From positions 1-37,009 of the forward strand of contig NZ_QJUG01000068.1 in the NCBI RefSeq assembly GCF_003426775.1: DNA of 37,009 nucleotides, written 5' to 3'. Position 1 is the stretch's first letter. Each line of letters begins with the position of its first letter. This document shows, in pieces, positions 15,490-23,568 of this stretch. Under the pieces are notes generated by a model. That model was not told the origin of the DNA, did no database searches, and saw only the letters and a list, made by a program, of their open reading frames with translations. The stretch is from Allorhizocola rhizosphaerae (GTDB lineage Bacteria > Actinomycetota > Actinomycetes > Mycobacteriales > Micromonosporaceae). A program made the translations under genes and the position numbers.

Positions 15490-16783
15490 GCGCCAAGGGT
15501 GGGAGCCGGCGCAGCACCGCGTCCATGTCCGCGGAGACCCGCGCGGATTCGACCGCCGGGCTGACCTCAAGCGCCTGCCGGGCGGTGTCCGCGGCCTGGT
15601 CCAGGTCGCCGGACTCGCATTGCGCCTCCGCCAGGCGCGCGAGATAGAAGCTGCGGTCGCGGGTGGCACCGTCGCGCACGTGGGTCATCCCCTCGGCCAG
15701 CAGGCGCTGCGCGTGCGCCGGCCGGCCGATCTGGCGCATGGCGGTCCCGGCCTCGACGGTCAGCGAAGGCTGTTTCATCCAGTAGATCCATTCGGGGTCG
15801 TCGCCGGGACGGCGCCGGCCGTACAGGTCGTCGGCCCGGTTGAGCAGCGTGGCCACCTCGCGCTTCTCACCGCGCACGGCGTGGGCGCGGGCCTGCCAGC
15901 AGTCCAGCATGGCGAGCACGGTCTTCTGCGAGGTGTCCACATTGGAGCGTGCGGTATCGAGCATGCCGATGGCATGGCGGGCCTGGTTTACGTAGATGTC
16001 TTGCAGGGCAAGGTTTGACAGGAGGTAGACCGTCACGCTGCGGTCGCCGGCGACGTGCGCGGCGCGCAGCCCGGCGTGCCAGAACCGTTGCGCGGCGGCG
16101 TGTTGCCCGGAGTCGAAGGCGGCGAAGCCCGCGAGGCGGGCGATCGACGCGGCCACCGAGTACAGGTCGGCTTCGGTGGTGCCGTTGACGCTGGCGCGCC
16201 CCAGCACGGTACCCACCAAACGCAAATCGGAAGCGGCGGCCTCGACGCAGGCTCCGCCGCCCAGCGCGTCGTCCAGATGGCACAGCCGGGCCACCCGGGT
16301 GCGCAGGGAGGCGAGCAGTTCGCTGCCGGCCACGCCGCCGGCGGTCGCGGCGCGCACCGGTTCGGGCAGCGTGAGCAGTGACGTCGCGGCGGCCGCCGCG
16401 AACAGGTGGCCGGAGATGACCAGGAAATCTCTGCGATCCAACACGGCGGACTCCATCACTCGAGACAAGACTTGGTTTGCTTCCTCAACCGTCCACGGCA
16501 CGTCCAGCTCTTCCATGGCGTCGACGGTCAACAGCCAGCGCGGCCAGCCGAGCCGCTGCACGGCCGTTCGCGGCACGTCCAGCTCGTCGGCCAAGGCGTA
16601 CTGGGCGGCCGGCTCGGGTACCACCCCGCGCCGCTCCCAGCGGTTCACCTTCTGCCGCCAGCTGGCCATGTTCAGGCCCGAGCGGCACGAGACGATCCGG
16701 GCGACGTCGGACAGCGACCAGCCGCGCGATTGGCGCACGTGCGCAAGGGGGTGACGACTCTCCCATTCGACTCGACTGCTCAC
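15482..16783 (-). CDS. HTH (XRE-like) regulator with TPR domain
   Basis: 433 aa. The N-terminal 70 residues form an XRE-like HTH (LAHVRQSRGWSLSDVARIV, then KVNRWERRGVVP). A middle segment (about 100-145) contains a hydrophobic patch (HLFAAAAATSLLTL), and residues 160-425 are TPR-like helical repeats (for example AAQRFWHAGLRAAHVAGD, LARLAEAQCESGDLDQAAD). This is the general layout of peptide-responsive HTH-TPR regulators, but also of many actinomycete orphan regulators. The start is GTG at 16783 with weak SD. It diverges from two coupled microgenes across 134 AT-richer bases (for example ACATATACAACATAG at 16857-16871), so shared control is likely. Confidence 0.85.
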   Translation of the reverse strand: MSSRVEWESRHPLAHVRQSRGWSLSDVARIVSCRSGLNMASWRQKVNRWERRGVVPEPAAQYALADELDVPRTAVQRLGWPRWLLTVDAMEELDVPWTVEEANQVLSRVMESAVLDRRDFLVISGHLFAAAAATSLLTLPEPVRAATAGGVAGSELLASLRTRVARLCHLDDALGGGACVEAAASDLRLVGTVLGRASVNGTTEADLYSVAASIARLAGFAAFDSGQHAAAQRFWHAGLRAAHVAGDRSVTVYLLSNLALQDIYVNQARHAIGMLDTARSNVDTSQKTVLAMLDCWQARAHAVRGEKREVATLLNRADDLYGRRRPGDDPEWIYWMKQPSLTVEAGTAMRQIGRPAHAQRLLAEGMTHVRDGATRDRSFYLARLAEAQCESGDLDQAADTARQALEVSPAVESARVSADMDAVLRRLPPLALT

Positions 16784-16917
16784 CTACCAACCTCCGGACC
16801 GGTGCTGCTGCGGGGCTACGCCGAGGCCACATCCGACCCCTTCACTGAACGATGCCACATATACAACATAGTCGCTAGAGACATTCGAGGGCAACGTCCA
16901 AACTGGAGGTGACAGCG

Positions 16918-17127
16918 ATGTGGCCATGGCGCAGACGCCGCCGGCGCGACAGCACTCCCGCGGTGGGCAACTCCCCCGTCCACCGCATCCCGCCGGGCCG
17001 CGCATATGTGCACGGCCGCCAATGCCGGTGCGCGATGTGCGGGTACACCCAAATCATCAACACCAGCAAGCTGATCCGTCCGTTCACGTTGTCCCAGCCG
17101 CGCGTGAAGGGAGGTGATTTGACTTGA
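16918..17127 (+). CDS. Small Arg-rich protein with C-x-C-x2-C cluster, divergent from the HTH-TPR regulator
   Basis: 69 aa, no family recognised. ATG 16918 has the SD GGAGGTGA about 7 nt upstream, which decides the start. The protein opens MWPWRRRRRRD, strongly basic, and has a cysteine cluster (QCRCAMCGY, about 37-45) that could bind a metal. Codon third positions are GC-rich as in true genes. No membrane helix is seen. Its stop TGA shares a base with the ATG of the next gene (TGATG), so translation is coupled. Confidence 0.75.
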   Translation: MWPWRRRRRRDSTPAVGNSPVHRIPPGRAYVHGRQCRCAMCGYTQIINTSKLIRPFTLSQPRVKGGDLT

Positions 17128-17246
17128 TGTGCAAGGACTACTACGAGGCTACGCCGCTGCGGACGCAACCGGTCGGTGACGAGGACGAGTCGGCCGAGAC
17201 CGGATCGGACGCCGAAACGTCCACATTGGTCGGTGTGCCTGCCTAA
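17127..17246 (+). CDS. 39-aa acidic microprotein, translationally coupled
   Basis: An unannotated-size gene of 40 codons. It has one of the strongest ribosome sites in the window, GGGAGGTGAT (17109-17118), 8 nt before ATG 17127, nearly a full complement to the 16S 3' end. The peptide starts MCKDYYEATPLR, has an acidic middle (VGDEDESAETGSD) and ends TLVGVPA. It overlaps the preceding stop by one base. A basic partner followed by an acidic one, next to an HTH-TPR regulator, could be a signalling peptide pair, a small toxin-antitoxin-like pair or a peptide precursor; none is established. A terminator begins 17 bp after the stop. Confidence 0.7.
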   Translation: MCKDYYEATPLRTQPVGDEDESAETGSDAETSTLVGVPA

Positions 17247-17263
17247 CCCGGGTCGTGATGGGT

Positions 17264-17300
17264 CCGGTCCTGACGCGTAGAGAAGGCGCGTCAGGACCGG
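17264..17300 (+). terminator. Perfect 14-bp hairpin terminator
   Basis: Arms CCGGTCCTGACGCG (17264-17277) and CGCGTCAGGACCGG (17287-17300) with the loop TAGAGAAGG. It ends the two-microgene unit. Confidence 0.8.
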
Positions 17301-17303
17301 AAT

Positions 17304-17421
17304 GGTTCCCCTGCCGGGACCGTGTGGTTTCCCCGTTCCACACGGATGGGCTCGGGGAACCTCGGGAAGGAGGGCGGGCCGAGGTCGGTCCTCTCCGCTG
17401 ACGGCGGCCGCCCTCCTTCCC
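17304..17421. other. Cluster of further strong hairpins, possible structured RNA
   Basis: GGTTCCCC (17304-17311) pairs with GGGGAACC (17354-17361) and encloses a second perfect stem CCGTGTGG (17320-17327)/CCACACGG (17338-17345). Next, a perfect 14-bp stem joins 17364-17377 to 17408-17421. Together with the terminator at 17264 this gives four perfect stems in 160 bp. No gene is supported here. It could be a processed 3' UTR, an sRNA or a small inverted-repeat element. Confidence 0.5.
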
Positions 17422-17481
17422 ACCGGTTGTCGCCGGGGAAACGGACGTAGATCGTCCGGAATCGCACATACGATGCGCGGC

Positions 17482-17838
17482 ATGGCTATCGCACGCTACC
17501 CGAGTCTCGTCATAGACTGCCCCGATCCAGGAGCTCTCGCGGAGTTCTATGGCGCGCTGCTGGACTGGAAGGTCGACGCCTCCGCGGACTGGGCGGAAAT
17601 CCGCGCCGATTACGGTCAGTGCATCTCGTTCCAGAAGGTCGAGGGTTACGCGCCCCCCGCCTGGCCGAGCCAGGAAAAGCCGCCGCAGATGCACCTCGAC
17701 GTGATCGTCGACGACCTCGACTCCGCCGAGGCGGCGGTGCTCGAGCTCGGCGCGACCAAGCACGAGCACCAGCCCGGCACATCCTTCCGGGTCTTCCTCG
17801 ACCCCGCGGGACACCCGTTTTGCCTGTGCGTGAGCTAA
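17482..17838 (+). CDS. VOC (glyoxalase/bleomycin-resistance fold) family protein
   Basis: 118 aa, a single VOC module built from paired beta-alpha-beta units. The first half begins MAIARYPSLVIDCPDPGALA and the second QMHLDVIVDDLDSAEAAVLE; the C-terminal FRVFLDPAGHPFCLC is typical. Such proteins are metal-dependent dioxygenases, lyases or binding proteins; the substrate is unknown. The start is ATG 17482 (or 17473) with no SD; TACGAT (17468-17473) could be a -10, which would make the message leaderless. The gene ends 3 bp before tRNA-Ser on the other strand. Confidence 0.85.
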   Translation: MAIARYPSLVIDCPDPGALAEFYGALLDWKVDASADWAEIRADYGQCISFQKVEGYAPPAWPSQEKPPQMHLDVIVDDLDSAEAAVLELGATKHEHQPGTSFRVFLDPAGHPFCLCVS

Positions 17839-17841
17839 AAG

Positions 17842-17928
17842 CGGAGGGTAAGGGATTCGAACCCTTGAGGACGTCGCCGCCCTAGCGGTTTTCAAGACCG
17901 CCGCCATCGGCCACTAGGCGAACCCTCC
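17842..17928 (-). tRNA. tRNA-Ser (anticodon UGA)
   Basis: On the minus strand the acceptor GGAGGGT (17928 to 17922) pairs with ACCCTCC (17849 to 17843). The anticodon loop is CTTGAAA with anticodon TGA, there is a long variable arm, and the T-arm is AAGGGTTCGAATCCCTT. The 3' CCA is not encoded. Confidence 0.95.
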
Positions 17929-17965
17929 GGGCCCATTCTGGAGCACTGAATAATACCGTGTCATC

Positions 17966-18877
17966 GTGCATGCCATAACGGTCCCGGTGCCCGGCGAGCT
18001 CGTTTGGGGCGAAGTGCCCGATCCCGTGCCCGCCCCGGGCGAGGTGCTGATTGACGTGGTGGCGTCGGCCGTGAACCGGGCCGACCTGCTCCAGGTGGCC
18101 GGGCATTACCCGCCCCCGCCCGGCGCCCCCGACATCCCGGGGCTGGAGTGCTCGGGGTTCGCCGACGGCGAGCCCGTGTGCGCGCTCCTGTCGGGCGGTG
18201 GCTACGCCGAGCGCGTGGCCGTGCCCGCCGAGCACGTGCTGCCCGTACCCCGCGGCCTGACGCTGGAGCAGGCGGCGGCCCTGCCCGAGGCCGCATGCAC
18301 GGTCTATTCCAACCTCACGATGGTCGCCGGGCTGCGCGCCGGCGAGACGATCCTGATCCACGGGGGTGGCAGCGGCATCGGCACGTTCGCCATCCAATAC
18401 GCGAGGGCGCTCGGGGCACGCGTCATCACCACCGCCCGGCCCGCGAAACACGCGGCGCTCATGGAGCTTGGCGCGGACGTCTGCCTCGACTACACGAGCG
18501 AGGATTTCAGCAAGGTCGGGGCCGACGTGGTACTCGACATCATCGGAGCGTCCTATCTGGACCGCAACCTCAGCGCGCTGGCCACCGGCGGCCGGCTGGT
18601 GGTCATCGGGCTGCAGGGTGGCCGCAGGGCCGAGCTGGATCTGGCCCGGCTCCTGGCCAAGCGTGCCCTGGTCGCCGGGACGACGTTGCGGTCGCGGCCG
18701 GTCGAGGAGAAGACCCGGATTATTTTGGGGGTACGCGACACGGTCTGGCCGTTGCTGGCCGACGGCACGATCCGGCCCGTTATTTACCAGACTTTTCCGA
18801 TGGCTCAGGCTGCCGCGGCTCATGCGCTGGTGGCGTCGAACCAGCACGTGGGGAAGGTAACGCTGCGGGCTGCTTGA
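17966..18877 (+). CDS. NAD(P)H:quinone oxidoreductase-like (zinc-free MDR family)
   Basis: 303 aa, about 20 residues shorter than typical members. The N-terminal GroES-like half carries NRADLLQVAGHYPPPPG and the DIPGLECSG signature. The Rossmann half has GGGSGIGTFAIQYAR for NADPH. No structural zinc cysteines are seen. It should reduce quinones or activated alkenes. It starts with GTG at 17966. The conserved C-terminus AAAAHALVASNQHVGKVTL confirms that the last 98 bp are coding even though they overlap the glycosyltransferase gene on the other strand. Confidence 0.9.
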   Translation: MHAITVPVPGELVWGEVPDPVPAPGEVLIDVVASAVNRADLLQVAGHYPPPPGAPDIPGLECSGFADGEPVCALLSGGGYAERVAVPAEHVLPVPRGLTLEQAAALPEAACTVYSNLTMVAGLRAGETILIHGGGSGIGTFAIQYARALGARVITTARPAKHAALMELGADVCLDYTSEDFSKVGADVVLDIIGASYLDRNLSALATGGRLVVIGLQGGRRAELDLARLLAKRALVAGTTLRSRPVEEKTRIILGVRDTVWPLLADGTIRPVIYQTFPMAQAAAAHALVASNQHVGKVTLRAA

Positions 18878-19559
18878 GCGGGCGCATGCGCTCGCGCATC
18901 AGGATCCACAGCGCCTCGACGCCGTCGCGCCACGTGATCTTTTTGCCCTCCTCGCGGGTGCGGGCCGTGTAGCTGATCGGCACCTCGTAGGGCCGGATCC
19001 GCCGGCGCAGCAGCTTGCCCGTGACCTCGGCCTCCATGCCGAACCCGCGCGACTTGACGTTGAGCGAGCGGTAGAGCTCCAGCGGCATGAGCTTGTAGCA
19101 CGTCTCAAGGTCGCCGATGTAGGAGTTGAACAGGACGTTGGCCGCGAGCGTGACGCCCTTGTTGCCCATCACATACCAGAACGAGTAGGCGGCGTGGCCG
19201 CCGAACGTCCGGTTGCCGTAGACCACGGTGGCCCGGTTGTCGAGCACGGGCTGCAGCAGGCGCGGGATGTCCTTCGGGTCATATTCCAGGTCGGCGTCAA
19301 GGATGATCATGTAGTCGCCGTTGGCGGACTCGGCGGCGGTCCGGATGGCCGCGCCCTTGCCCATGTTTTTGGGGTGGTGAATCGCCCGCAGGCGCGCATC
19401 GTCGCAACGCTCAAGGATCTCCGCCGTGCTGTCCTGGCTGCCGTCGTTGACCACGACCAGCTCGATGTCGCACGGGTATTCCACAGCTAGGGACTGCTTG
19501 AGAGCCTCGCCGAGCCGGGCTTCCTCGTTATAGACCGGCATCAAGATCGAAAGCTTCAC
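18780..19559 (-). CDS. GT2 family glycosyltransferase (DPM1/polyprenyl-phosphate type)
   Basis: 259 aa. The GT-A fold is evident: MPVYNEEARL, VVVNDGSQDST, KNMGKGAAIRTA and the DADLEYD metal-binding motif (DxD-like). The substrate is most likely polyprenyl phosphate with a nucleotide sugar, by similarity to dolichol/polyprenol-phosphate sugar synthases. GTG 19559 has GGGAG 6 nt upstream. The last about 33 residues (PLKQPAALPSPR onward) are Pro/Ser-rich, lie antisense to the quinone oxidoreductase gene and are probably a non-conserved tail gained by readthrough of an ancestral stop. Confidence 0.92.
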   Translation of the reverse strand: MKLSILMPVYNEEARLGEALKQSLAVEYPCDIELVVVNDGSQDSTAEILERCDDARLRAIHHPKNMGKGAAIRTAAESANGDYMIILDADLEYDPKDIPRLLQPVLDNRATVVYGNRTFGGHAAYSFWYVMGNKGVTLAANVLFNSYIGDLETCYKLMPLELYRSLNVKSRGFGMEAEVTGKLLRRRIRPYEVPISYTARTREEGKKITWRDGVEALWILMRERMRPLKQPAALPSPRAGSTPPAHEPRQPEPSEKSGK

Positions 19560-19649
19560 TGCTGCTCCCTGTTCAGCCCATACATCGGGCCGAGTCTAGT
19601 CAAAGACCCGACTGATCGCACGACGGCGGTCAGGCGTCCGCGCCGCACG

Positions 19650-20540
19650 TCAACCCATAGCACCCACGGCGATGGTGATGCCAATCAAGGCCACGAATGT
19701 GACCACCAACGCCATCGACTGAATCAACGTCCGGTTTTGCCGGGGCGCATAGGCGAGACCCAGCCCGGCCACGGCGCCGGTCACCAGTCCACCCAGGTGT
19801 CCCGCGATGGAGATACCCGGGATGGTGAACGTCAGCACAATGTTGATCACAATGATCGGGATGACCGAGGTCGCGTCCCGTCCGAGCCGCTTGAGCACCA
19901 GGAAGTACGCGGCGAACAGCCCGTAGATCGAGGTCGACGCGCCGACGGACGGCACGTTGGGCGAGAAGATGTAGCACGCGACGTTGCCCCCGAGCCCGCT
20001 GAGCAGGTAGAGCGCGCCGAACCGGATCGGGCCGAGCGCGGCCTCCAGCGAGCGCCCCAGCACCCACAGCGCATACATATTCAGGGCGAGATGAATGATG
20101 CCCACGTGCAGGAACATCGCGCTGAACAGGCGATAATACGCACCGTCGTCGATGCCCGTGTAGATCGTGGGGTCGCCGACCACCTGGAACGACGGCCCGA
20201 CCACACCACCGAGGTAGATCAGGCCACGCGCCCCGCCGAAGACCGAACCACCGAACGCCACGGCCCCGATGACGAACACCGCGACATTGAGGAAGATCAG
20301 GATCTTGGTGACATAGCCCTGTATGCCGATCTGCGAGCCGCCGAAATGGGTGAGGGCCGGGCGCTGCGAACGCCGGCCCTCGGCCACGCACTCCGGGCAC
20401 TGGTGGCCGACCGAGGCCACCACCATGCACTCCGGGCAGATCGGCCGGTCGCACCGCGTGCAGCGGATATAGGTCTCCCGCCCAGGGTGGCGGTAGCAGA
20501 CAGGGATCGTCGGTTGACCACTCTGGGCGGGTGAAGTCAC
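19650..20540 (-). CDS. Rhomboid family intramembrane serine protease with N-terminal zinc-binding domain
   Basis: 296 aa. Residues 10-55 form a B-box-like zinc finger (CYRHPG, CTRCDRPICPEC, GHQCPEC). The rest is a rhomboid core: hydrophobic helices, HLALNMYALW with H150/N154, catalytic Ser202 in GASTSIYG and His248 in AGHLGGLVTG. It cuts membrane proteins inside the bilayer. It begins 9 bp after the cyclophilin stop on the same strand, so both are in one operon, an arrangement common in actinomycetes. Confidence 0.93.
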   Translation of the reverse strand: MTSPAQSGQPTIPVCYRHPGRETYIRCTRCDRPICPECMVVASVGHQCPECVAEGRRSQRPALTHFGGSQIGIQGYVTKILIFLNVAVFVIGAVAFGGSVFGGARGLIYLGGVVGPSFQVVGDPTIYTGIDDGAYYRLFSAMFLHVGIIHLALNMYALWVLGRSLEAALGPIRFGALYLLSGLGGNVACYIFSPNVPSVGASTSIYGLFAAYFLVLKRLGRDATSVIPIIVINIVLTFTIPGISIAGHLGGLVTGAVAGLGLAYAPRQNRTLIQSMALVVTFVALIGITIAVGAMG

Positions 20541-20549
20541 CAGTCGAGA

Positions 20550-21095
20550 TTAGCGCCCGATCTCAATTCGCTCGATGGTGACGGCCTCCCGTGGGCGGTC
20601 GCCCGCGTCCGTCTCGACCTTGGAGATCGCGTGGACGACGCCCTCGGACTCGGCGTCGGCCACCTTCCCGAAGATCGTGTGCTTGAAGTTGAGCCAGGTC
20701 GTCGGCCCAACGGTGATGAAGAACTGTGATCCGTTGGTGCCCGCGCGGTTGGGGCCCGGCCCGGCGTTGGCCATCGCGAGCAGATAGGGCTTGTCGAAGG
20801 TGAGCTCTGGGTGGATCTCGTCGGCGAAGGTGTAACCGGGGCCGCCCGTGCCCGTCCCCGTCGGATCCCCGGTTTGAATCATGAAGCCGTCGATGACCCT
20901 GTGAAACGGCACCCCGTCGTAATACGGCCCGCTGACCGGCGCGCCGTTGCGCGGGTCCGTGGCGCCCTGCCTCGTCCCCTCCGCCAGCTCGACGAAGTTG
21001 CGCACGGTCTTGGGTGCGTGATTGGGAAACAGCTCAAGGCGGATCGCCCCATGGCTGGTGTGCAAAACGGCGCTCGTCGGCAAGCTGTCTGCCAC
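20550..21095 (-). CDS. ppiA: Peptidyl-prolyl cis-trans isomerase, cyclophilin type
   Basis: 181 aa, cytoplasmic (no signal). Cyclophilin motifs are clear: [38 protein letters not shown] (active-site Arg and Phe), [21 protein letters not shown] and [13 protein letters not shown]. It catalyses prolyl isomerisation during folding. GTG 21095 has AGGAG 7 nt upstream. It is the first gene of the operon with rhomboid and diverges from the DUF5324-like gene. Confidence 0.95.
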   Translation of the reverse strand: MADSLPTSAVLHTSHGAIRLELFPNHAPKTVRNFVELAEGTRQGATDPRNGAPVSGPYYDGVPFHRVIDGFMIQTGDPTGTGTGGPGYTFADEIHPELTFDKPYLLAMANAGPGPNRAGTNGSQFFITVGPTTWLNFKHTIFGKVADAESEGVVHAISKVETDAGDRPREAVTIERIEIGR

Positions 21096-21227
21096 GTGTT
21101 TCTCCTGTTCATCTGCGTCCTGTTAACCGGGGAGATTCTCCCATGTGCCTGTTATGGGGCCGCCCGACGGGGCAGGATGCAAAGGGAAAGCACTACGGAT
21201 GCGGGGGCATCCGAAAGGCGGGGGATC

Positions 21228-21881
21228 ATGTTCGGATTCTCGAGGAAGACACGCGGCGAGCTGATGCGTGCCGAGCTCGGTGAGAGCTGGGACCACCTGC
21301 TCACCGCCGCGTCCCACGCGGCGAACGGGGTCGGCAAGTCCATGGGACCGCGTGCACATCAGATGCGCGGCGTGGCCATGCGCGGCTGGGACTCCACCGC
21401 GCATGCCTTCGCGCCGCTGGCGGTGGCCTATCGCCAGGGCGCAGCCGATGCGACGGCCGCCGCGTTGAAGCTCAAGAACAAGGCCAAAGCGGGCAAGAAG
21501 GGAAGGAACGTGTCCAATAAGAGGATGGGCATGCTGATCGGGCTGCTCGCGGCGGGTGCCGCCGTGGGCGCGGCCGGTGCGCTGGTCATGCGCCGCCGCA
21601 GGCGCCACCAGTGGTCGGAATACGACCCGAACGAGGCGTTGGACTCGATGTCGGCCGACGCCCGGTCCATGATGGACAAGACCGCGGGCAAGGGCGGCAG
21701 CACCATGGACAAGATGAGCCACCAGGCCAGCAAGGCGATGAACAAGGCGGGCGACAAACTTCACTCGGCCGCCTCGTCGATGCGCAAGACCGACTACAAG
21801 TCCGATTACAAGTCCAAGGCGGACGAGTCCGCCGAGGCGATCAACGACGCCACCGACAACATCAAGTCGAAGCTCAGTTGA
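21228..21881 (+). CDS. DUF5324-like single-pass membrane protein
   Basis: 217 aa. The N-terminal region is amphipathic and Ala/Lys-rich (MFGFSRKTRGELMRAELGESW), then a transmembrane helix (about 101-120, MLIGLLAAGAAVGAAGALVM) followed by RRRRR as a stop-transfer. The C-terminal half (about 130-217) is a lysine/serine/methionine-rich, likely coiled, segment with repeats around KSDYKSKADES. The neighbourhood (cyclophilin, rhomboid) is the usual one for DUF5324. The function is unknown; a YtxH-like stress role is sometimes suggested. ATG 21228 has GGCGGGGGATC upstream. Confidence 0.85.
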   Translation: MFGFSRKTRGELMRAELGESWDHLLTAASHAANGVGKSMGPRAHQMRGVAMRGWDSTAHAFAPLAVAYRQGAADATAAALKLKNKAKAGKKGRNVSNKRMGMLIGLLAAGAAVGAAGALVMRRRRRHQWSEYDPNEALDSMSADARSMMDKTAGKGGSTMDKMSHQASKAMNKAGDKLHSAASSMRKTDYKSDYKSKADESAEAINDATDNIKSKLS

Positions 21882-21911
21882 GTCGCGGATCGCTTTGGCA
21901 CGAGCAAAGAA

Positions 21912-23045
21912 TCAGAGCCAGCCGTTGCGCCGCAAAGCCCGGTACAGAGCGAAGGAGATCGCCAACATCAGCGCGAGCATGAACGGATACCCGTATTTCC
22001 AGTCCAGCTCGGGCATGTGGTCGAAGTTCATTCCGTAGACGCCGGCTATCGCCGTCCACACGGCGGCGATGGCCGCCCATGATGCGATCTTGCGCATGTC
22101 GTTGTTCTGGTCGACGGTCACCTGCGCCAGGCGGGCCTGCATGATCGAGATCAGCAGGTCGTCGAACGCGTTGACCCGCTCCACGACCCGCGCGAGGTGA
22201 TCCTGTACGTCCCGGAAATACTTTCGAAGATCCTTGGGGATTTCGGGGGTATCGGACACGAGCGCGAGCATGGGCCGCTGCAGCGGAAGCACGGCCCGCT
22301 TGAACTCGACCAGCTCCCGCTTGAGCTGATAGATGCGCTGCATCCGGCCGCTGGATTGCGGCTCGCGGGCGAACACCTGCTCCTCGATCGAGTCGACGTC
22401 CTGGGCTATGCCGTCCGATGCGGACAGATACAGGTCGACGACCTGGTCCATCACGCCGTAGGCCACCGCCCACGGGCCCTGCCTCAGCAGCTCGGGCTTG
22501 CGCTGCAGGCGCTCGCGCACCGGCTTGAGCCGGCACGCCTCACCGTGCCTGACCGTGATCACGAAGTCCTTGCCGAGCAACAGCATGATCTGACCGGTGT
22601 CGACCACCTCGGAGTGCTCGGTGAGCTCGGCGTGCTCGACGTAGCGCGCGGCCCGCAGGGCCATGAACCACACCTCGCCGAACTGCTCCAGTTTGGGCCG
22701 CTGCCCTGCGGCGACCACGTCCTCGACGGCGAGCTCGTGCAGCCCGAACGCTTCCGCGATGCCGGTCATCTGCGCCGCGCTCGGTGCGTGCAGGCCCAAC
22801 CAGACGAACGCGCCGCGCGTGGCACGCGCCACGTTGAGCGCCTCGCGGTAGTCGAGAATGCCGTCGTCTTGCCGCTTGCCGTCGAGGTAGAGCGCACAGT
22901 CCACAATGGCGTCATGGTCGGGCGCCTGCACGGGCACGCCCGTGCCCGCCGCCTCGACCGCCCACATCCGGCTCATCGCCCGCGCACGGGCGGCGAACGC
23001 CCGCGTCAACCGCTCACTACTGGACTTGAAGTTCTCGTTGGCCAC
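21912..23045 (-). CDS. CorA-family magnesium/cobalt transporter
   Basis: 377 aa. The C-terminal two-helix pore carries the diagnostic YGMNFDHMPE (GMN) loop, followed by a final helix and a basic tail (LYRALRRNGWL). The N-terminal 300 residues are the cytoplasmic alpha/beta and long-helix stalk of CorA. It forms a pentameric Mg2+ channel. GTG 23045 is chosen because GGGAGG precedes it by about 8 nt; a GTG at 23054 overlaps that SD. Residues before about 40 (SSSERLTRAFAARAR) vary between homologues. The 560 bp upstream contain strong RNA structure but no recognised M-box. Confidence 0.93.
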   Translation of the reverse strand: MANENFKSSSERLTRAFAARARAMSRMWAVEAAGTGVPVQAPDHDAIVDCALYLDGKRQDDGILDYREALNVARATRGAFVWLGLHAPSAAQMTGIAEAFGLHELAVEDVVAAGQRPKLEQFGEVWFMALRAARYVEHAELTEHSEVVDTGQIMLLLGKDFVITVRHGEACRLKPVRERLQRKPELLRQGPWAVAYGVMDQVVDLYLSASDGIAQDVDSIEEQVFAREPQSSGRMQRIYQLKRELVEFKRAVLPLQRPMLALVSDTPEIPKDLRKYFRDVQDHLARVVERVNAFDDLLISIMQARLAQVTVDQNNDMRKIASWAAIAAVWTAIAGVYGMNFDHMPELDWKYGYPFMLALMLAISFALYRALRRNGWL

Positions 23046-23220
23046 GGCATCCACCTCCCGCGATCAGAAAAACATCCCCCGTCAGGTTAGCCGCGCCTCA
23101 CCCGCCAACCCCTGAGCCCCGATTTGAGCCCCGTCTCCGACCGCAACCACCCGTCAGATACCTTCCGATCCACTTTGACCCCTGTCTTCCGCATCGCCGT
23201 TGCCCTTCTCCGGACTGAGC

Positions 23221-23537
23221 GATCTTGGGTAAGCCACAGGCTTGTGCCCCAAGATCAGGAGGGAAGAGACCGGCTTAAGGGCGGCGATGCCTCGCGAGTT
23301 GCTTGGCACGAGCAAGGAGGCACAGAGGGTGCCGGGTGGACCGTCCGCGATCGGGGGGATGGGGGTGCGGGCGGCCCACCCGGTTTTAAGAAGGTGCGGC
23401 ATGCGCGACAGAGGGCGCGTGCCCACCTTCTGGGAACGACACCCGGGGTGGGGGTGGGTGACGCTCCTTCAGGGGGATGGAAGGCAAAGTCTGTGCGTCG
23501 CTATGCCTAGGTGCGCTAGACAATGACGCCCGACGCA
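23221..23537. ncRNA. Candidate structured RNA region
   Basis: The gap 23046-23618 holds no supported gene, but stems are dense. They are 23221-23229/23248-23256 enclosing 23231-23235/23239-23243; 23288-23293/23317-23322 enclosing 23299-23303/23311-23315; 23332-23348 with 23367-23383 (16 pairs, one mismatch); 23389-23406 with 23415-23431 (17 pairs with a bulged C); a small stem 23466-23484; and 23494-23500/23531-23537. The strand is undecided: as plus RNA it would end near the hairpin at 23569, as minus RNA it would be a corA leader. It matches no family I know (not RNase P, tmRNA, SRP, M-box, ydaO or T-box). Confidence 0.4.
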
Positions 23538-23568
23538 TTGTGATCCGGCTAGCACGCGCTAAGGAAGG

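Noticed and set aside
17302-17481. 60-residue N-terminal extension of the VOC protein
   Set aside because: It covers the hairpin cluster and has no domain similarity; the VOC fold starts at MAIARYPS.
20811-21227. Longer N-terminus for the DUF5324-like protein
   Set aside because: It would run antisense through the cyclophilin gene; ATG 21228 begins a normal family N-terminus.
23242-23526. 94-codon plus frame and 90-codon minus frame (23154-23426) in the structured region
   Set aside because: No SD, non-genic codon bias and overlap with long perfect stems make RNA structure the better explanation.
23221-23540. RNase P RNA, tmRNA, SRP RNA, M-box, ydaO or T-box in the structured region
   Set aside because: None of the conserved cores of these RNAs could be found on either strand; a loose GGTGGACCG similarity to a T-box lacks the specifier domain and a downstream gene.
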